Below the pieces are notes generated by a model, which was not told where the DNA came from, did not search any database, and was given only the letters and a program-made list of their open reading frames with translations. Source: Trichomonas vaginalis G3 (lineage: Eukaryota > Parabasalia > Trichomonadida > Trichomonadidae). From it: 64,000 bases of DNA. This document shows, piece by piece, positions 61,656 through 64,000 of the stretch; positions within the stretch are counted from its first letter, which is position 1, and every line of letters starts with the position of its first letter. Made by a program: the position numbers and the translations under genes. Where the stretch lies: assembly GCF_026262505.1 (NCBI RefSeq), contig NC_067208.1, positions 15,199,962-15,263,961 on the forward strand. The letters are read 5' to 3'.

Positions 61656-61661
61656 TCATTA
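61656..61661 (+). promoter_or_regulatory. Initiator element of the Dus gene
   Basis: TCATTA, seven bases before the ATG at 61669, matches TCAYTW. It lies within the 49-base divergent interval shared with the gene on the other strand. Confidence 0.6.
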
Positions 61662-61668
61662 AATAAAG

Positions 61669-62610
61669 ATGACTGAAGATATCCAAAATTTCTACAAAAA
61701 CAAGCTTATCGCTGCTCCAATGGTTCGTGGTTCATCATTATCTTTCAGATTAGCTTGCTTGGAGTACGGCGCGGATCTTGTTTTTTCACCTGGATTAGTT
61801 GATTTGGCTATTATTGGGTCAACGATGGAAAAGGATGACAACAATATATCTCTTATCAAAGTAGAAAACGGACACAATAGGAGAATATTCCATACAACAG
61901 CTGAAGAAAGAGGAAAATTAATTATTCAGCTTATTACTGTAGATGGACCTAATGCAATTAAAGCAGCAGATATGTGCACTGAATTTGCATCAGGTATCGA
62001 TATCAATTGTGGTTGTCCTGAGAGTTTTGCTTGCCATAGAGGTGGCGGAAGCAAAATGCAATTAGAATCAGCAGTTGATGTCGTCAAGACACTTAAAATG
62101 AATTCGCCTTTACCAATTAGCGTTAAAATGAGGGTTAAAGACACAGTTGAAGAATCTCTTCAATTTGCTAAAGCAATGGTCGATGCAGGTGCAGTAGCAA
62201 TTACAGTGCATGGTAGACTTGCTGCCGATAAGAGACATGGCTCCGTAGACTACGAACACATGAAAGAAATTTTTGATAACATTAATTGCGCAAAAATCGG
62301 AAACGGAGGCATTTGCAACAAAGCAGATGCCGCAGAAATGCGAGTTAAGACAGGCTGCGACTCAATAATGATCGCAACAGCTGCATTAAAGAATCCATCA
62401 GTTTTTTCAAATACTCCAGTCCATGCTGCTGAAGTTTTAAACAAAGTTTACCAAATTGGAACATCCCATGGCGAAAAATACGTCGATGCTGAGTTTAATA
62501 TCAAAAATATTATTACCGGCACAAAAGATCCAGTCAGAGCCATTGAAAGAGAACTTGGACCACTTAAGGAATGGGAAGATTTCCACAAACTCTTAGTTAA
62601 GTATATTTAA
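61669..62610 (+). CDS. tRNA-dihydrouridine synthase, Dus2-like
   Basis: A 313-residue protein from the ATG at 61669. It has the Dus TIM barrel: APMVRGSSLSFRLACLEYGADLV (15-37), DINCGCPESF (111-120, with catalytic Cys116), VKMRV (152-156), VHGR (180-183, FMN/phosphate-contacting His181) and IGNGGI (210-215). It reduces uridine in tRNA D-loops with FMN and NADPH. The 'APMVR' start and CGCP motif fit Dus2 better than Dus1 or Dus3. It lacks a double-stranded RNA-binding domain, as expected for a short protist form. The Inr lies just upstream. Confidence 0.9.
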   Translation: MTEDIQNFYKNKLIAAPMVRGSSLSFRLACLEYGADLVFSPGLVDLAIIGSTMEKDDNNISLIKVENGHNRRIFHTTAEERGKLIIQLITVDGPNAIKAADMCTEFASGIDINCGCPESFACHRGGGSKMQLESAVDVVKTLKMNSPLPISVKMRVKDTVEESLQFAKAMVDAGAVAITVHGRLAADKRHGSVDYEHMKEIFDNINCAKIGNGGICNKADAAEMRVKTGCDSIMIATAALKNPSVFSNTPVHAAEVLNKVYQIGTSHGEKYVDAEFNIKNIITGTKDPVRAIERELGPLKEWEDFHKLLVKYI

Positions 62611-63124
62611 TTTTATAAAGTGTTTATTTTTTAAATATTTATTTGCAAAATAGCTTTTTAAGGCAAAATATATACATATTCGTGTTTCCCTTTGATAACT
62701 TTTTTGAGATATGATTAAAATTTTCTGCAAAATTAGCATTAAAGTTCTGCAAAAGCACCTTTTCCCACTCTTTAGACACTATATATTTCATTAAGTAGTT
62801 GTTGTTCATATAACTTAGTTTAATAATTGAAGGTTTAAGACTTCATGTGCATTACTTTTGTCAAGGAATTGGATATGTTATTCATATATGTTCATGGATA
62901 TATATTGCTAAAAAGAATGTCTAATAAATCTCTTTAGAAGATGATATATTGCACTTAAATAATCTCATAAATTGATGATATTAATATGTCATGTTAGAAT
63001 CTAGTGAAAGCTAAAGATAAAGATTAACATTTTCAATTTCAACAATAGGAATGATTTTAGATTTTCGAATAAGAAAACATACAAATAATAAATTAATAAT
63101 AAAATTAATTGGTCAATGAGACTA
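62611..63124. other. Spacer between convergent genes
   Basis: About 510 bases between the ends of the Dus and Pro/Gln-rich genes; AT-rich, with nothing recognised. Confidence 0.5.
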
Positions 63125-64000
63125 TTATTGGCTTCCATTTTGTGCCATTTGTGTAAAGACTTGGGCAAGCCATGCAGCAACTTCTGGTGTAATGTTCTTT
63201 GGAGGTGGAGGAATTCCAGCTCCCATTTGATCCATTGCTTGTCTTGGAGGAGTTGGAGCAGGAGAAATCTCACTTCTTTGAGGAGTTTGAGGCTCTTTTG
63301 ACTGAGAAACAACTGGAGTTGATGGTATCTGCTTCTGGGAAATGTTATTTTGTAATATAGCAGGTGAAGGAGAGTTAGGAATATTGTTTTGTTGAGCAGG
63401 TGTATTGATAGGCTTAACAGGAGTAGAAGGAACTTCTTCAACACTTGAATCAGAATCAATTAAATATGTTTCTGGATGATGAATAGGTTTAAATGGTGGT
63501 GGTGTGGGCTTTGGTGGAGCTTGCTGCTGAGTAGGAGTTTGCATTTGTTGTCGCTCCTCTTCAACAATTTCTTCTGGAATTGGGGCAATATAATGTTTTG
63601 GTTTTTGTTGTGGAGTAGAATTTGCTTGAGCTTTTTGTTGCTGTGCCATTGCAATGTTTGCAGCAATGATATTTTGAGGAATCTGAACAATTGTTGGAGA
63701 TTTCTTTGGTGTCGAGTTTGCAGTATTTTTCTTTTCTCTCTGAGATGAAGCAGTAATTTCTTCAAAATCTGGAGCAGGAACTGTTCTTGGTGGAGGCATT
63801 TGATAATTAATGGCTTGGCTTTCAAGATATTTGGCTTGTCGATTCTTTGGCTTGTTTTGAGAATGAGGCGGAGTATGACCTACAGGTATAACAATATCCA
63901 AATCTGGAGGTAGAGTCTGCGGAACTTTTGGAATATTTGGCTTTGGAATATTCTGCTGAGATGGATAACTTTGAGGAGTTTGAACTGGTCGTTGTTGCGT
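63125..64000 (-). CDS. Pro/Gln-rich low-complexity protein (5' part outside window)
   Basis: The minus-strand frame is open from the window edge at 64000 to the stop at 63125, so only the last about 291 residues are visible. It is dominated by Pro, Gln, Asn and Ser (for example QQQAPPKPTPPPFKPIHHP), with a short acidic stretch IDSDSSVEEVP. It ends with a small folded-looking segment (NITPEVAAWLAQVFTQMAQNG). Disordered Pro/Gln-rich tails like this are typical of transcription or cytoskeletal regulators, but no domain is visible. The start is outside the window. Confidence 0.7.
   Translation of the reverse strand, partial: TQQRPVQTPQSYPSQQNIPKPNIPKVPQTLPPDLDIVIPVGHTPPHSQNKPKNRQAKYLESQAINYQMPPPRTVPAPDFEEITASSQREKKNTANSTPKKSPTIVQIPQNIIAANIAMAQQQKAQANSTPQQKPKHYIAPIPEEIVEEERQQMQTPTQQQAPPKPTPPPFKPIHHPETYLIDSDSSVEEVPSTPVKPINTPAQQNNIPNSPSPAILQNNISQKQIPSTPVVSQSKEPQTPQRSEISPAPTPPRQAMDQMGAGIPPPPKNITPEVAAWLAQVFTQMAQNGSQ

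Noticed and set aside
63001-63825. Leu/Gln-rich frames overlapping the Pro/Gln-rich gene
   Set aside because: Their composition is the out-of-frame reading of proline and glutamine codons; the Pro/Gln-rich frame is the longer one and runs to the window edge.

Overview
The window looks like nuclear DNA of a parabasalid protist (a trichomonad such as Trichomonas or Tritrichomonas). The base composition is very AT-rich. Genes are short and apparently intronless. BspA-like leucine-rich-repeat genes, ankyrin genes of the DUF3447 type and part of a Polinton/Maverick element are present. Several start codons are preceded within about 25 bases by the trichomonad initiator TCAYTW. The genus is an inference; I could not run a search.

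Layout. 1-~8760: one end of a Polinton (Maverick), with fibre/collar-like proteins, a packaging-ATPase remnant, capsid-module frames and two small amphipathic proteins. No polymerase or integrase lies in the window, so the element either continues to the left or is partial, and its visible part has a few breaks. 10.9-24.8 kb: a compact host gene block. It holds an RRM protein with an RSEY-repeat tail, a bromodomain protein, a glycosyltransferase-like membrane protein, a Sir2 deacetylase with a myristoylation-type N-terminus, a coiled-coil protein, a small type I membrane protein, a Rab-like GTPase, a tandem pair of BspA-like genes, and a hydrogenosomal-type [FeFe]-hydrogenase-like protein that has lost its metal-binding cysteines. 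24.8-35.9 kb: a gene graveyard with decayed ankyrin and beta-helix genes, three elements with terminal inverted repeats, long perfect hairpins and a tRNA-like relic. 35.9-39.2 kb: a Vps18-like subunit and a membrane protein. 39.2-44.5 kb: a second gene-poor region, dominated by a palindrome of about 0.9 kb (1.25 kb with its outer arms). 44.5-64 kb: host genes again. These are a beta-helix protein without a start codon, a divergent Get3-like ATPase, a karyopherin-like HEAT protein, an Xaa-Pro aminopeptidase, a BspA gene split by a stop, an ankyrin gene split by a frameshift, an SLC12 cation-chloride cotransporter split by a frameshift, a helical protein, a Dus2-like tRNA dihydrouridine synthase divergent from it, and a Pro/Gln-rich protein running off the right edge.

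The host genes form no pathway cluster; they are the usual mixture of housekeeping genes and surface/ankyrin family members. The most unusual points are the cysteine-depleted hydrogenase homologue, the Get3 and Rab homologues with altered catalytic motifs, and the several unrelated inverted-repeat elements packed into the two gene-poor regions. Starts given below are in-frame ATGs wherever one could be found.
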